Source of the DNA: Bacteroidales bacterium
Lineage (GTDB): Bacteria > Bacteroidota > Bacteroidia > Bacteroidales > B18-G4
Length of the DNA stretch: 64,000 bases
Reading direction: 5' to 3'
NCBI GenBank assembly: GCA_018400295.1
Contig: JAGYMZ010000008.1
Location: forward strand, 1-64,000
A program made the translations under genes and the position numbers. The notes beneath the pieces were generated by a model. The model was not told the origin of the DNA, did not search any database, and worked only from the letters and a program-made list of their open reading frames with translations. This document shows positions 25,294-34,878 of the stretch, piece by piece. Numbering within the stretch: the stretch's first letter is position 1; each line of letters begins with the position of its first letter.

Positions 25294-27717
25294 ATGAAGC
25301 ATTTTACCAAGTATTTGATGTTTATGATGGCAATTTTCATCCTGGGATTTGCGAATTTTGCGAGTGCTCAGAGAAGCCAGGGAGGATTGCCGCCGAGCTT
25401 TATGTACGATGACGTACCGGAAGCTGTTGAGATCAGAAATTTTTCATCCCCCAATATGGCCCCCATTTATGAAGAAGATGCCCGCAATGCGGAGGCGGGT
25501 TTTCCAAAACCATACCGGGTCGGGGTTTCCGTGCCGGTGAATCTGGATATTGAGGGTGCCGGGGAATGGACGGACCTTCCTGATGGAGGCAAGATCTGGA
25601 GGGTAACGCTGGTGGCACCGGGCGCCAAAGCCCTGGGCGTGTATTTTGATGATTTCTGGCTTCCTTATGGTGGTGAATTATTCCTGTATAATGAAAACAA
25701 GGACCAGATACTGGGTGCTTTTACCGAGGAGAACAACAATGCCATGTGTACCTTTGCCACACAGCTTGTGCAGGGCGACAAGGTGACGGTGGAATATTTC
25801 CATCCGGCCGGAACCAGCATTATGCCGAATCTGAGCATCTCGGAAATGTCTTATAATTACCGGGGCGTGAGTTTTGATTATGTGGAACGGGGCGGTTCCC
25901 TCTGGTGCATGATCAATATTAACTGCTCCCCGGAGGGCGATGACTGGCAGGATGAGAAACGGGGTGTGGTCAAGCAATATATGAAGATCGGCTGGGGATA
26001 TTACCTTTGTACGGGGTCATTGCTGAACAACACAGACCAGGATCTTAAGCCGTATGTTTTGACGGCCTTTCATTGTGGTGAAGGAGCCAGCACTTCCGAC
26101 CTTAACCAGTGGGTATTCTATTATAATTATGAATCTTCCACATGTTCCGGGAACTGGGGCCCACAGAATCAAACCCAGACAGGTGCCCAAAAACGGGCAG
26201 AAGGGGATTATGAGCCCGGGTCCGATTTTATGCTCCTGGAACTGAATTCAAATGTGCCTACTTCTTACAATGCTTATTTCAATGGTTGGGACCGGCGGAA
26301 TGTCGGGGCCGACAGTGGTGTGAACATACACCATCCTGCCGGGGATATCAAGAAAATATCCACATTTAAGGATCCGGCCGTTTCTTCCCAGTGGAACAAT
26401 TACGGCGTTCTTTCACACTGGAAGATATGGTTCGCTGAAACGCCCCACGGCACTTCCATTACCGAAGGTGGTTCTTCCGGATCCCCCTTGTTCAATCAGG
26501 ATGGATTGGTCGTTGGCGACCTGACCGGTGGCCCTCAGGATGATTGTGAAAATCCGCTCTACAGCCTTTACGGAAAGCTATCCTATTCCTGGGATCAGAT
26601 GGGCAGCGGATCCTCCCAGCAGCTGAAACCCTGGCTGGATCCCATCGATGCAGGCGTGGAAACCTGGGAGGGAACCTATAACGGGACCCTGCCTTCCCCC
26701 GATTTTTCGGCCGATGAAACACACATACAGCCCGGTGAATCGGTTACGTTTACCGATGCAACGACGGGCAACCCGCTGGAATGGGAATGGACCTTCCAGG
26801 GCGGTGACCCGTCTTCATACATGGGACCGGATCCTCCACCCATTACCTATGCCGATGCAGGTAAGTATACGGTTACCCTGACGGCTTCCAATACCCTGGG
26901 AGCAAATGCGAAGGATAGTGTGGATATGATCGTTGTCGGGGCCCCGGACCCCGATTTTTCTGCCGATAATAATTACATTGAAGTCGGGCAGTCGGTAAAT
27001 TTCTTTGATGAATCCTCCAATGATCCGATACAATGGGCATGGCAGTTCCCGGGCGGAGTACCGGATACATCCAATGATCAGGATCCGGAGGACATTCTGT
27101 ATGCTGAATCCGGCAACTATGATGTTACCCTTGTGGTTACAAATGATATCGGTACGGATACGCTGGTAAAGGACGATTATGTTACTGTTGGCGGACCCTT
27201 TGCTGATTTTGAGGCGGATCAGACAAGCATCCTTGAAGGGGAATCTGTTACGTTTACCGACTTGTCCGTGAATGAACCCACAACCTGGTCGTGGAAATTT
27301 TTTGGCGGCTCGCCGGCAGGTTTTAATGGTCAGGAACCGCCGGAGATCGTATACAACAATCCGGGTGAATACGATGTGAAACTTACCGTTTCCAATGAAC
27401 TCGGGATGCATTATATACAGAAATCCGGATATATTGTTGTCGGTGGCGTGGGTATAGGTGAAACGGCCCTTGATGCGCAGGTGGCCATTTATCCCAATCC
27501 CTCCGGAGGGGAAGTGACCATCGGCTTGTTTGATTCTGCGGAAGATGCCCGTTCCATCAGTATTATGAATGCCCTGGGTGTTGACGTGGCGGAAATTCGC
27601 ACCACGGATGATGCGGTTTATACAATGGACCTTTCGGAACAACCCAATGGACTCTATTTTGTGCGGGTGAAATACAAAGACCGGATCGTGAATAAGAAGC
27701 TTTACCTGATGAGATAA
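25294..27717 (+). CDS. Secreted trypsin-fold serine protease with three PKD domains and T9SS sorting domain
   Basis: An 807-residue exported protease related to lysyl-endopeptidase-type enzymes. After a signal peptide (residues 1-25) there is an N-terminal domain, then a catalytic domain at about 205-460 with H260 in LTAFHCG, D311 in PGSDFMLLEL and S395 in EGGSSGSPLF. Several cysteines (C205, C211, C239, C261, C284) suggest disulphides. Three PKD domains begin near 469, 556 and 645, each opening with a P/A-D-F-x-A-D motif. A T9SS type A domain forms the last about 80 residues, starting at VAIYPNPSGG and ending in KKLYLMR. The cargo is predicted to be surface-attached or secreted. Specificity is not readable. 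Confidence 0.93.
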   Translation: MKHFTKYLMFMMAIFILGFANFASAQRSQGGLPPSFMYDDVPEAVEIRNFSSPNMAPIYEEDARNAEAGFPKPYRVGVSVPVNLDIEGAGEWTDLPDGGKIWRVTLVAPGAKALGVYFDDFWLPYGGELFLYNENKDQILGAFTEENNNAMCTFATQLVQGDKVTVEYFHPAGTSIMPNLSISEMSYNYRGVSFDYVERGGSLWCMININCSPEGDDWQDEKRGVVKQYMKIGWGYYLCTGSLLNNTDQDLKPYVLTAFHCGEGASTSDLNQWVFYYNYESSTCSGNWGPQNQTQTGAQKRAEGDYEPGSDFMLLELNSNVPTSYNAYFNGWDRRNVGADSGVNIHHPAGDIKKISTFKDPAVSSQWNNYGVLSHWKIWFAETPHGTSITEGGSSGSPLFNQDGLVVGDLTGGPQDDCENPLYSLYGKLSYSWDQMGSGSSQQLKPWLDPIDAGVETWEGTYNGTLPSPDFSADETHIQPGESVTFTDATTGNPLEWEWTFQGGDPSSYMGPDPPPITYADAGKYTVTLTASNTLGANAKDSVDMIVVGAPDPDFSADNNYIEVGQSVNFFDESSNDPIQWAWQFPGGVPDTSNDQDPEDILYAESGNYDVTLVVTNDIGTDTLVKDDYVTVGGPFADFEADQTSILEGESVTFTDLSVNEPTTWSWKFFGGSPAGFNGQEPPEIVYNNPGEYDVKLTVSNELGMHYIQKSGYIVVGGVGIGETALDAQVAIYPNPSGGEVTIGLFDSAEDARSISIMNALGVDVAEIRTTDDAVYTMDLSEQPNGLYFVRVKYKDRIVNKKLYLMR

Positions 27718-27767
27718 TATTCTGATGTTGGACAGCCATTCTGTAAAATGGCAACAATGAAATGATC

Positions 27768-27796
27768 AACACCCTCACAACGGGGGTGTTTTTTTA
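27768..27796 (+). terminator. Intrinsic terminator after the first T9SS protease
   Basis: A 7-bp stem AACACCC (27768-27774) pairs with GGGTGTT (27784-27790), followed by T residues. It lies 50 nt after the protease stop codon. The next promoter box overlaps its T-run. Confidence 0.8.
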
Positions 27797-27802
27797 TCTT
27801 TG
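27795..27802 (+). promoter_or_regulatory. Bacteroidota -7 box for the second T9SS protease
   Basis: TATCTTTG, an exact TAnnTTTG match, ends 21 nt before the ATG at 27824. It starts inside the T-tract of the preceding terminator, so the termination and initiation signals are fused. No TTG -33 element is seen. Confidence 0.55.
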
Positions 27803-27823
27803 TTGAAACAACGGATATTTCTC

Positions 27824-29695
27824 ATGCGAAAACATTTCCCCATTGCTGTGGCTGTACTGGCCGTTTTTCATTCCACGGCCCTTGTCGGACAGGTCAGCCG
27901 GGGTGGCCTGCCACCGGGGTATACCGGCAAGGCAACCTTGTCTGATATGCCTGTGGTGACGGTGGAGAAACCCGGTTTGGCCGGATACACCAATCCGCAA
28001 CCCAAGGCAGTTCCGCCACGGGTAGGCGTGAACATACCCGTTACAATATCTTTTTCCGAAGCCGGGCAATGGCAGGACCGGGATATCTGCCGCCTGATGG
28101 TCAGGGCACCGGGAGCACTTGCGGTTGGCTTGTATTATTCGGATTTTGTGATTCCCGAAGGGGGCCGTCTTTTTATATATAATACAGAACAGACATATTA
28201 TATCGGCGCTTTTGATGCTGCCAGCAACCGGGATGGAGGAAAGTTTGCCACGGAACTTATTCCCGGCGAGGAGGTCATCCTGGAATATACCGGTCCCCGG
28301 GATGAAAGAAACCGCCCCCGTATTCTGATCAATGAAGTGTTGTATGCCTTTCAGAACCTGGGGCCTTTAATGCCCGGCCGCGGGTTTGGCGATGCGGGTC
28401 CCTGTGAGGTGAACATCAATTGTTCCGAAGGGGATAACTGGAAAAATGAGAAGCGGGGCGTCGCCCGGGTCCTTGTTAAAGACGGGGGCAGCTCTTTTTG
28501 GTGCAGTGGTTCCCTGATCAATAATGTCCGCCGCGACAGCCTTCCGTATTTCCTGACCGCCAACCACTGTGGGCCGAATGCTACAGCCGGTGATTATGCC
28601 CAGTGGATCTTTTATTTTAATTATGAGGCCCCTGGATGTGATGAACCCCTTCAAGATCCTGGCTCCAACACCATTTCCGGTTCTTCATTGATCGCCAGAG
28701 GGGTAAATGATCCACCCGCCGGGTCTGATTTTAAATTGTTGTTGCTGGATGAGGAATTGCCCTTCCATTATAACCCATACTTCAATGGATGGAACCGCTC
28801 AAACGCACCGGCAATTTCCGGGGTGGGCATCCATCACCCCCAAGGGGATGTAAAAAAGATATCTACCTTCACGCAGGAGGCGACATCAACGGCATATAAC
28901 GGATCATCCCCCCAAGGGGATGAAAAGTACTGGCGGGTTACCTGGGAAAGCACCAACCATGGGCATGGTGTGACAGAAGGAGGCTCATCCGGTTCACCCC
29001 TGTTTGATAACCATCACCGGATCGTGGGAACACTCACGGGAGGCGCTGCTTCCTGTCAAAACCCAACTGCACCGGATTATTACGGAAAGATTTGGTATTC
29101 ATGGGAATCCAACGGATCATCCAGTGCGTTTCAACTCCATCCCTGGCTTGATCCGGACAATGCGGGAGTTACGGAACTGGAAGGGTTTGGGTACGGAGAT
29201 ATGCTGATCTCGGCGTTTATCGCCGACACCAATGAGATAGCCCTGGGCAGTGTGGTAAATTTTCAGGACCTTTCCTCGGGTAAGCCCGATTCCTGGGAAT
29301 GGTATTTTGAAGGGGGCGCACCCTACCGGTCTTCCGTCCGGGTACCGGGTGAAATAACCTATGCTGTGGCAGGCATATATGATGTGCGGCTGGTGGTTGG
29401 CAAAGGCACACATACAGACACACTTGTGAAGAAAGACTACATTAAGGTGAAGGCCCGGATATACCCCAATCCGGCAACAAGTTGGTTTTATTTGGACCTG
29501 GGTAATGAGCCGGCCGGCGGCGTGCGGGTTTGCATTAACGATCTGCATGGCAACCTGGTTTATGAATGGAGACAGGATGACAAAGTGGCCGGCAGGCGCC
29601 GCATCGTTCTTCCTTTCCTGAGAAAAGGGATGTATATTGTGGAGTATACTTTGAATGGCGATGTGCTGCCCCCGGCCAAGCTGATCATAGAGTAG
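27824..29695 (+). CDS. Secreted trypsin-fold serine protease with one PKD-like domain and T9SS sorting domain
   Basis: A 623-residue paralogue of the protease just upstream. The start at 27824 gives a proper signal peptide (MRKHFPIAVAVLAVFHSTAL); an in-frame ATG-like start 24 nt earlier lies inside the promoter. The catalytic triad is H248 (LTANHCG), D302 (AGSDFKLLLL) and S389 (EGGSSGSPLF). It keeps the disulphide pattern and the mature N-terminus QVSRGGLPPGY, shared with QRSQGGLPP in the upstream protein. A single PKD-like region precedes the C-terminal T9SS domain (ARIYPNPATSWF at about 546). The two genes probably arose by tandem duplication, followed by loss or gain of PKD modules. Confidence 0.92.
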   Translation: MRKHFPIAVAVLAVFHSTALVGQVSRGGLPPGYTGKATLSDMPVVTVEKPGLAGYTNPQPKAVPPRVGVNIPVTISFSEAGQWQDRDICRLMVRAPGALAVGLYYSDFVIPEGGRLFIYNTEQTYYIGAFDAASNRDGGKFATELIPGEEVILEYTGPRDERNRPRILINEVLYAFQNLGPLMPGRGFGDAGPCEVNINCSEGDNWKNEKRGVARVLVKDGGSSFWCSGSLINNVRRDSLPYFLTANHCGPNATAGDYAQWIFYFNYEAPGCDEPLQDPGSNTISGSSLIARGVNDPPAGSDFKLLLLDEELPFHYNPYFNGWNRSNAPAISGVGIHHPQGDVKKISTFTQEATSTAYNGSSPQGDEKYWRVTWESTNHGHGVTEGGSSGSPLFDNHHRIVGTLTGGAASCQNPTAPDYYGKIWYSWESNGSSSAFQLHPWLDPDNAGVTELEGFGYGDMLISAFIADTNEIALGSVVNFQDLSSGKPDSWEWYFEGGAPYRSSVRVPGEITYAVAGIYDVRLVVGKGTHTDTLVKKDYIKVKARIYPNPATSWFYLDLGNEPAGGVRVCINDLHGNLVYEWRQDDKVAGRRRIVLPFLRKGMYIVEYTLNGDVLPPAKLIIE

Positions 29696-29698
29696 GGG

Positions 29699-30721
29699 TC
29701 AAAAACCGGTGTACTTCTCCCATTTTTCGACCACCTGCTTCATGTCTTCCGGCAGGTCTGAATCGATGAAGATCTCTTTCTTTGAGATGGGATGGAGAAA
29801 GCCCAGGGATTTTGCATGCAGCGCCTGCCGTGGAAGCATCTTGAAGCAATTGGAAATAAACTGCCTGTATTTTGTGAACGTGGTTCCTTTCAGGATCTTA
29901 TCCCCGCCGTATGTTTTGTCACCGAACAACGGGTGCCCTATGTGCTTAAAGTGGACGCGTATCTGGTGTGTCCTCCCGGTTTCAAGGCGGCATTCCACCA
30001 GGGTCACGTAGCGGAAACGCTTAAGGACCCTGTAATGGGTTATGGCATGCTTCCCCCGGTCACCGGCCGGATACACCGTAAAGACTTTCCGGTCTTTCAT
30101 GCTGCGGGCTATATGGCCAGTAATGGTCCCCTGGTCCCTTTCCGGGTTCCCCCAGATCAATGCCTGGTATGTACGTTCGATGGCATGGTCGAAGAACATC
30201 CTGGCCAGGTGTGTCTGCATAAGCTCATTTTTAGCCACTACCATAATACCTGAGGTATCTTTATCGATGCGATGGACCAACAGGGGAAATGCCTCTTCGT
30301 TCCCTGAAGCCTTTTGCAGGTAATGTGCCAGGGCATTGACCAGGGTCCCGGTATAATTGGCATAGGCAGGATGGACTACCATGCCGGGGGGCTTGTTGAC
30401 AAACAGCAGGTCCCCATCTTCGTATACGATCTCCAGGGGTATGTCTTCGGGTATGACCTCGATTTCCCGGGGCGGATAGGAAAGGACGATGGAAATGGAG
30501 TCCCCGGGTTTGACCTTGTAATTTTGCCTGACGGCTTTGTGGTTAACCAGGATGTTCCCTGCTTTGGCGGATTGTTGTATCTTGGTCCTGGATGCATTTT
30601 CAATACGGTTCATCAGGAACTTATCTATGCGCAGCAAACCCTGTCCGTTGTCGACCCTAAGATTATAGTGCTCGTACAGCTCATTTTCTTCTTCCTGTAT
30701 TTTGTCAGGATCCTCGCTCAT
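29699..30721 (-). CDS. rluD: 23S rRNA-type pseudouridine synthase, RluD family
   Basis: Isomerises uridine to pseudouridine in ribosomal RNA. The 340-residue protein has an S4 RNA-binding domain at about 25-85 (LLRIDKFLMNRI, AKAGNILVNHKAV) and a RluA/RluD-type catalytic domain. The active-site aspartate is D153 in LLVHRIDKDTSGIMV. KPGDSISIVLSYP and KPPGMVVHPA are also typical. The short acidic N-terminus is not conserved in the family. Its stop codon lies only 3 nt from the convergent protease stop, and it is the third gene after the PASTA gene and a T9SS gene on one strand. Exact target sites cannot be told from sequence; RluD is the closest type. Confidence 0.93.
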   Translation of the reverse strand: MSEDPDKIQEEENELYEHYNLRVDNGQGLLRIDKFLMNRIENASRTKIQQSAKAGNILVNHKAVRQNYKVKPGDSISIVLSYPPREIEVIPEDIPLEIVYEDGDLLFVNKPPGMVVHPAYANYTGTLVNALAHYLQKASGNEEAFPLLVHRIDKDTSGIMVVAKNELMQTHLARMFFDHAIERTYQALIWGNPERDQGTITGHIARSMKDRKVFTVYPAGDRGKHAITHYRVLKRFRYVTLVECRLETGRTHQIRVHFKHIGHPLFGDKTYGGDKILKGTTFTKYRQFISNCFKMLPRQALHAKSLGFLHPISKKEIFIDSDLPEDMKQVVEKWEKYTGF

Positions 30722-30728
30722 AAAACAA

Positions 30729-32882
30729 CTAATGGGTTAGCAGGATTTTTGTGGTATATGCTTCGGATGTTTCGTTGTTCCTGAGCAGAAGGATATACAT
30801 GCCACGGGGCAGGCCGGAAGCGTCAACGGTTCTGCGGAAGGGAAGGTTCATGACTTCTCTCCCGTACAGGTCGGATACATGCAATGTAAAGGAAGCGGTT
30901 TTTGCATCCGGTGCTCCATTGAGCCGGATGTGAAAGTGCCCGTCCCGTGATGGGTTGGGAAATGCCGATAGGGTCAGGACCGGGTCAGGGTTGTCAGGGA
31001 CGCCCGAGGGATCAAAAGGGCCCCCGATAACGGGTCGCATGATGAGTGCCCCGGAATAACTTGTTTTTTGCCAGTAACCCAGTACATTATAATATAAATG
31101 ATCGCTGGCATCGTTGTACATGTCCATGCCGACATTCAGGTTGTCGTCCGTGAATTGCATCCAGCCGATATAGAAAACATTGTTGATGGGTACCGGTTCT
31201 TCAAGGTAATAGGTTTGGATTTGATACAGGCTGCTGGAAAATTTGGGCTTGAGATCGTACTCACGATAAAGGAGTTCACCGGGTTCCCCGTTATTATCCC
31301 TCCAGACAGCCAGGTCAAAATACTGGTCATTGGCATTGTTTTCGGTACGGTTAAAATACATGCGGATGGCCCGCAGGGTATCTGCCTGGTTCAATTGAAA
31401 ACGGTAGGCGACCATGCCGGTTTGGGAATTGATCCCGTATCCGGCTTCCGGGGTGCCGTCATCATAGGCAAAATAATTATAGAATTCCTGTGAAAGGGTA
31501 ATGGTATCCCCGATGGTGTCGGAGGCCGTAAAACCATTGATGATATGGCGTACCTGGAAAACCGCAGAATCTTCGCCAAATCCCAGCGGGTAAATAAAGT
31601 CTGCTTCCGGACATGCCCGGGAGGCACCGCAGGTTTCATCGCATTTTTGATATCCAAAGGAATAAAAGGGCGGGAGGTTGCATCCGCCGCCATCGTGGTA
31701 AAACGTGAACGGCCCGTCCGGCTCGGTAACATGATACCCGTAATCCGTATTAAAACCTTCATCATACAGGTTGCTGATGTAAAGCCTGAGGGAGTCCCGG
31801 AGCTCATTCGTGGGGTCATTGCGGTATTGGGAATACGGCATGGAATGATAATGTTTCAATACGGTGGGCGCCTTCTCAACAAAGCAAATATCCCGGTATG
31901 TGGTATCCCCGGGAGATCTTCCCGCATTTAGGTATATATAGTCCACGTTCCACTGATCCACATTGGAGCGCCATGAAGGGACGTTGGTGGTTGCCAGGCT
32001 GGCATAGTTGAAAAAGCGGAAATAAAAATATTTTTTAAAATAGCGCACGCTGTCGGTGATCGGGATCATTACCTGCCGGGAATACCGGTTGTATTTGGCA
32101 TAAAAGGTATCGAGCCTCATACCTTTCGAACTCCAGGCAGTAAACCATTCAATTTTAGGGGTATAAACATTCCTGCATGGAAGGGTGATCATGTCGTCGA
32201 ATCCATAAAAACGGTCGGCTATGATGTATTTATTGGAATCGCAATATGTGGGTGAAAAAATGGTGTCCAGCGGGTAAATCGTATCGTTTGGGCCGGACAG
32301 ATAATTGCTTGCCGCCACGGTGACCGAATCTACATGCGCCAGGACGGAATCCCCGCTGTGTGTGCCGAATTGTAACACAAGACTGTCCCATTCTTCCGGT
32401 GCATTGCCGCGTCCCTGGGGTTGGTAATAAAAGCTCAGGTATATGGAGTCGCTAACAGTCAGCGCTTTGGGGGCCGGAGAAAAAATAGAGTCCAGGCGTA
32501 TGGGTTTTGAAGTCAGCCGGTCACCGATAAAAGGAAAGGTAGATGCATTGGAATACAGGTTCCCTTTATCGTCGATGGCATCAAAAGTAGCGGCGCCAAC
32601 ATTGGCCGATCGGAATGGGAAGTCGGCATTCACAAATACTTCCCGGTCCGTCCAGCGCGCTGTGTCCGGAAAGATCCCTTCCTGATGGAAATCATCAAAA
32701 AAAGGCAGTTGTATGGGCCGGGGGGTTATGATATCCCTGTCCTTATCCGGTTGTTGTGAAATTTCACCGGATATCTGCTTTTTGATGACCGGGTTGGACA
32801 TCAGGCCTGTGACCACTTCCTGGCTGAAAAGCTGTGTGCAGAAAAGACCGGATAGCAGGAGTATTGTAAAAAAACGTATCAT
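30729..32882 (-). CDS. T9SS cargo protein of unknown function
   Basis: A 717-residue exported protein with a signal peptide (MIRFFTILLLSGLFCTQLFS) and a C-terminal T9SS type A sorting domain over the last about 80 residues (SAFPNPSRDGHFHIRL to TTKILLTH). Between them lie beta-rich regions with repeated Asp/Tyr/Phe-rich patches and a KCDETCGASRACPE cysteine cluster, which hints at a disulphide-stabilised adhesin-like or MAM-like fold. I do not recognise a catalytic domain. It sits 18 nt downstream of the PASTA gene and 8 nt upstream of rluD, so it is probably on their transcript. Confidence 0.85.
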   Translation of the reverse strand: MIRFFTILLLSGLFCTQLFSQEVVTGLMSNPVIKKQISGEISQQPDKDRDIITPRPIQLPFFDDFHQEGIFPDTARWTDREVFVNADFPFRSANVGAATFDAIDDKGNLYSNASTFPFIGDRLTSKPIRLDSIFSPAPKALTVSDSIYLSFYYQPQGRGNAPEEWDSLVLQFGTHSGDSVLAHVDSVTVAASNYLSGPNDTIYPLDTIFSPTYCDSNKYIIADRFYGFDDMITLPCRNVYTPKIEWFTAWSSKGMRLDTFYAKYNRYSRQVMIPITDSVRYFKKYFYFRFFNYASLATTNVPSWRSNVDQWNVDYIYLNAGRSPGDTTYRDICFVEKAPTVLKHYHSMPYSQYRNDPTNELRDSLRLYISNLYDEGFNTDYGYHVTEPDGPFTFYHDGGGCNLPPFYSFGYQKCDETCGASRACPEADFIYPLGFGEDSAVFQVRHIINGFTASDTIGDTITLSQEFYNYFAYDDGTPEAGYGINSQTGMVAYRFQLNQADTLRAIRMYFNRTENNANDQYFDLAVWRDNNGEPGELLYREYDLKPKFSSSLYQIQTYYLEEPVPINNVFYIGWMQFTDDNLNVGMDMYNDASDHLYYNVLGYWQKTSYSGALIMRPVIGGPFDPSGVPDNPDPVLTLSAFPNPSRDGHFHIRLNGAPDAKTASFTLHVSDLYGREVMNLPFRRTVDASGLPRGMYILLLRNNETSEAYTTKILLTH

Positions 32883-32900
32883 AATTATCCGCAGTTAAGG

Positions 32901-33746
32901 TCAAAATTCCTCTGGCAATGCATAAATGCTTGTATCTACCGACGAAGTATCCGGCTGATAGCTTTCGATCAGTGCATCAAAATCGTATGATTTATCAGAC
33001 CTGAGCCAGATGCTGATGTTTTTCCCCCTGTGCAGGAATTTACCCTGGGACCAATCGGGGTCCTGTTTGTAAACACGGCTGTGAACTGGATGTTGGCCGT
33101 CCAGATGATAAATGCCCCCTGTATTGAAGGACGATCGGTTGATCGCATCAACCGCGTCGTTCCTGGTAAGACCTATAAGAAAAGGGACAGGTACTTTTTT
33201 ATTACGTCCCAGGCCGAGGACGAGGTTGATCCGCGATCCCTTTTCAATCTCTGTTCCGGGTTCGATCAGTGCATCGTCGTAGATTTGCTCCAGCACGGCA
33301 TTTTCAGCAAAGTCTTCGACGTATTCGAGCCTGTTGAGCTTCAATCCTTTTGAATGCAGCATATTTATGGCTTGCCGCAAGGTAAGGTCCACCAGGTTGG
33401 GCATTTGAACTTTTTCAGGTTTTTTGGCCACAACCGTAACGTATACTTTGCGGTCCTTTTTTACGTGTGAACCCGGTATGGGATTTTGCATCACGATGGC
33501 TTCTTTTTTATTTCCCGGATCGAAGAGGGAATCGATGACCACAAACTCAAAAATCTTATCGTATTGTTGGTCTTTCAGCTCGTCGATGGTGTGACCGTAA
33601 AAATCCGGTACAACATAGGTTTTGCCATGGTTGGTATACCACTTGAGCAACTGAAGGATCATGAAAAAGATCGCGGCAGTGAGCACAATGGAGGAAAAAA
33701 GGTAAATGTAAAATTTCTTTTTGGTCAGAAATCCGAAGAAGCTCAT
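32901..33746 (-). CDS. PASTA-domain membrane protein without kinase domain
   Basis: From the ATG at 33746 the protein has 281 residues (MSFFGFLTKKKFYIYLF). It has one membrane helix (SSIVLTAAIFFMILQLL) and three PASTA repeats: VPDFYGHTIDEL (about 48-115), MPNLVDLTLRQAINML (about 118-190) and VPFLIGLTRNDAVDAI (about 192-260). PASTA domains usually bind peptidoglycan muropeptides and decorate kinases or PBP; here the kinase is absent. It diverges from ddl (D-Ala-D-Ala ligase), which supports a cell-wall link (inference). The longer open frame runs backward through the ddl promoter region and is not supported. Confidence 0.86.
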   Translation of the reverse strand: MSFFGFLTKKKFYIYLFSSIVLTAAIFFMILQLLKWYTNHGKTYVVPDFYGHTIDELKDQQYDKIFEFVVIDSLFDPGNKKEAIVMQNPIPGSHVKKDRKVYVTVVAKKPEKVQMPNLVDLTLRQAINMLHSKGLKLNRLEYVEDFAENAVLEQIYDDALIEPGTEIEKGSRINLVLGLGRNKKVPVPFLIGLTRNDAVDAINRSSFNTGGIYHLDGQHPVHSRVYKQDPDWSQGKFLHRGKNISIWLRSDKSYDFDALIESYQPDTSSVDTSIYALPEEF

Positions 33747-33835
33747 TTTTTCTAACTTTACAGATAAATAGTCACGGCTATGGCGACACTGCATCATCAA
33801 TAACTCAGGAAATCCTGCTTTATTGCCTGATGCTG

Positions 33836-33843
33836 CAAAGATA
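33836..33843 (-). promoter_or_regulatory. Bacteroidota -7 box for the PASTA gene
   Basis: Minus-strand TATCTTTG, an exact TAnnTTTG match, lies 89 nt before the ATG at 33746, giving an estimated leader of about 83 nt. No TTG -33 element at the normal spacing was seen. It may drive the PASTA-T9SS-rluD gene group. Confidence 0.45.
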
Positions 33844-33891
33844 AGAATTAATAGAAGTGCATGAACGATGAACAGCAATTCGGGAGATAGT

Positions 33892-34869
33892 ATGAAAAGG
33901 AACATTGCCATTATCGCCGGAGGGGATTCCAGTGAATACGATGTGTCGATGAACACGGCGGATGTGGTTCGCCGCAATCTCGACTCGGCATCATACAATG
34001 GCTATTTGATACGTATACGTGGGATGGTATGGGAATGTATTGATGAAAAGGGGAATGCCCATCCGGTAAGAAAAGATGATTTTACGGCCGATCTGAATGG
34101 TACGGTTGTTTCCTTTGATTGTATTTTTGTTGCGATCCATGGCAGTCCTGCAGAAGACGGCAAGATCCTGGGGTATTTCGATATGCTGGGGATACCCTAT
34201 ACCAGCAGCGGTGTGGTCACTGCTGCCATCACGTTTGATAAATATCTCTGCATACAGCTTGTAAGGGCATTTGGGATCCGTTCAGCCCCTTCTTACCTTG
34301 TTCGCAGAAAGGAGGAGGCCGACCTGGAAGCTGTGGTCCGCAATGTGGGTGTTCCATGTTTCGTAAAACCCAACAGGGGTGGTTCAAGTCTTGGGATAAC
34401 GCGTGTATTTAAGGAAAAGGACCTGGGACCTGCCATTGAAAAGGCCTTTGAGGAAGATTCCCAGGTTCTGGTCGAACATTTTATTGACGGGCGGGAGATT
34501 ACCTGCGGCGTAATGATGATGGACGGTAAGATACATGCTTTCCCGATAACGGAGATCGTTAGTAAAAATGATTTCTTTGATTATGAAGCGAAATATACCA
34601 AAGGAATGGCCGATGAGATCACGCCGGCCCCCATCCCCAAGTACATGGAATTGAATTGCAGGGACAAATCGGTATTCCTTTATGAGAAGCTGAATTGCAG
34701 GGGATTCGTGAGGTTTGATTTCATTTTTACCAGTGAAGATATGTTCTTTCTGGAGATCAATACGGTACCCGGCCTGGCCGAAACCAGCATTTTGCCGCAA
34801 CAGGCGGCCGCAGAAGATATTTCCCTGCGGCAGCTTTTTTCCATTGCGATTGAGGAAGCGTTGAAATAA
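33892..34869 (+). CDS. ddl: D-alanine--D-alanine ligase
   Basis: Joins two D-alanines for peptidoglycan precursor synthesis, in the cytoplasm. The start at 33892 (MKRNIAIIAGGDSSE, 325 residues) is preferred because a GGGAG-like ribosome binding site lies 6-9 nt upstream; the frame extends 24 nt further. ATP-grasp motifs are clear: FVAIHGSPAEDGKILGYF, VKPNRGGSSLGITRV, DGREITCGVMM and FLEINTVPGLAETS. The pocket text TSSGVVTAAITFDK is also typical. It runs away from the PASTA gene and its stop is 9 nt from the convergent rdgB stop. Confidence 0.96.
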   Translation: MKRNIAIIAGGDSSEYDVSMNTADVVRRNLDSASYNGYLIRIRGMVWECIDEKGNAHPVRKDDFTADLNGTVVSFDCIFVAIHGSPAEDGKILGYFDMLGIPYTSSGVVTAAITFDKYLCIQLVRAFGIRSAPSYLVRRKEEADLEAVVRNVGVPCFVKPNRGGSSLGITRVFKEKDLGPAIEKAFEEDSQVLVEHFIDGREITCGVMMMDGKIHAFPITEIVSKNDFFDYEAKYTKGMADEITPAPIPKYMELNCRDKSVFLYEKLNCRGFVRFDFIFTSEDMFFLEINTVPGLAETSILPQQAAAEDISLRQLFSIAIEEALK

Positions 34870-34878
34870 GCGGGTTCG

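Noticed and set aside
26815-27642. 275-codon frame antisense to the first T9SS protease
   Set aside because: It lies opposite PKD repeats and the T9SS domain; the repeated composition gives the open frame.
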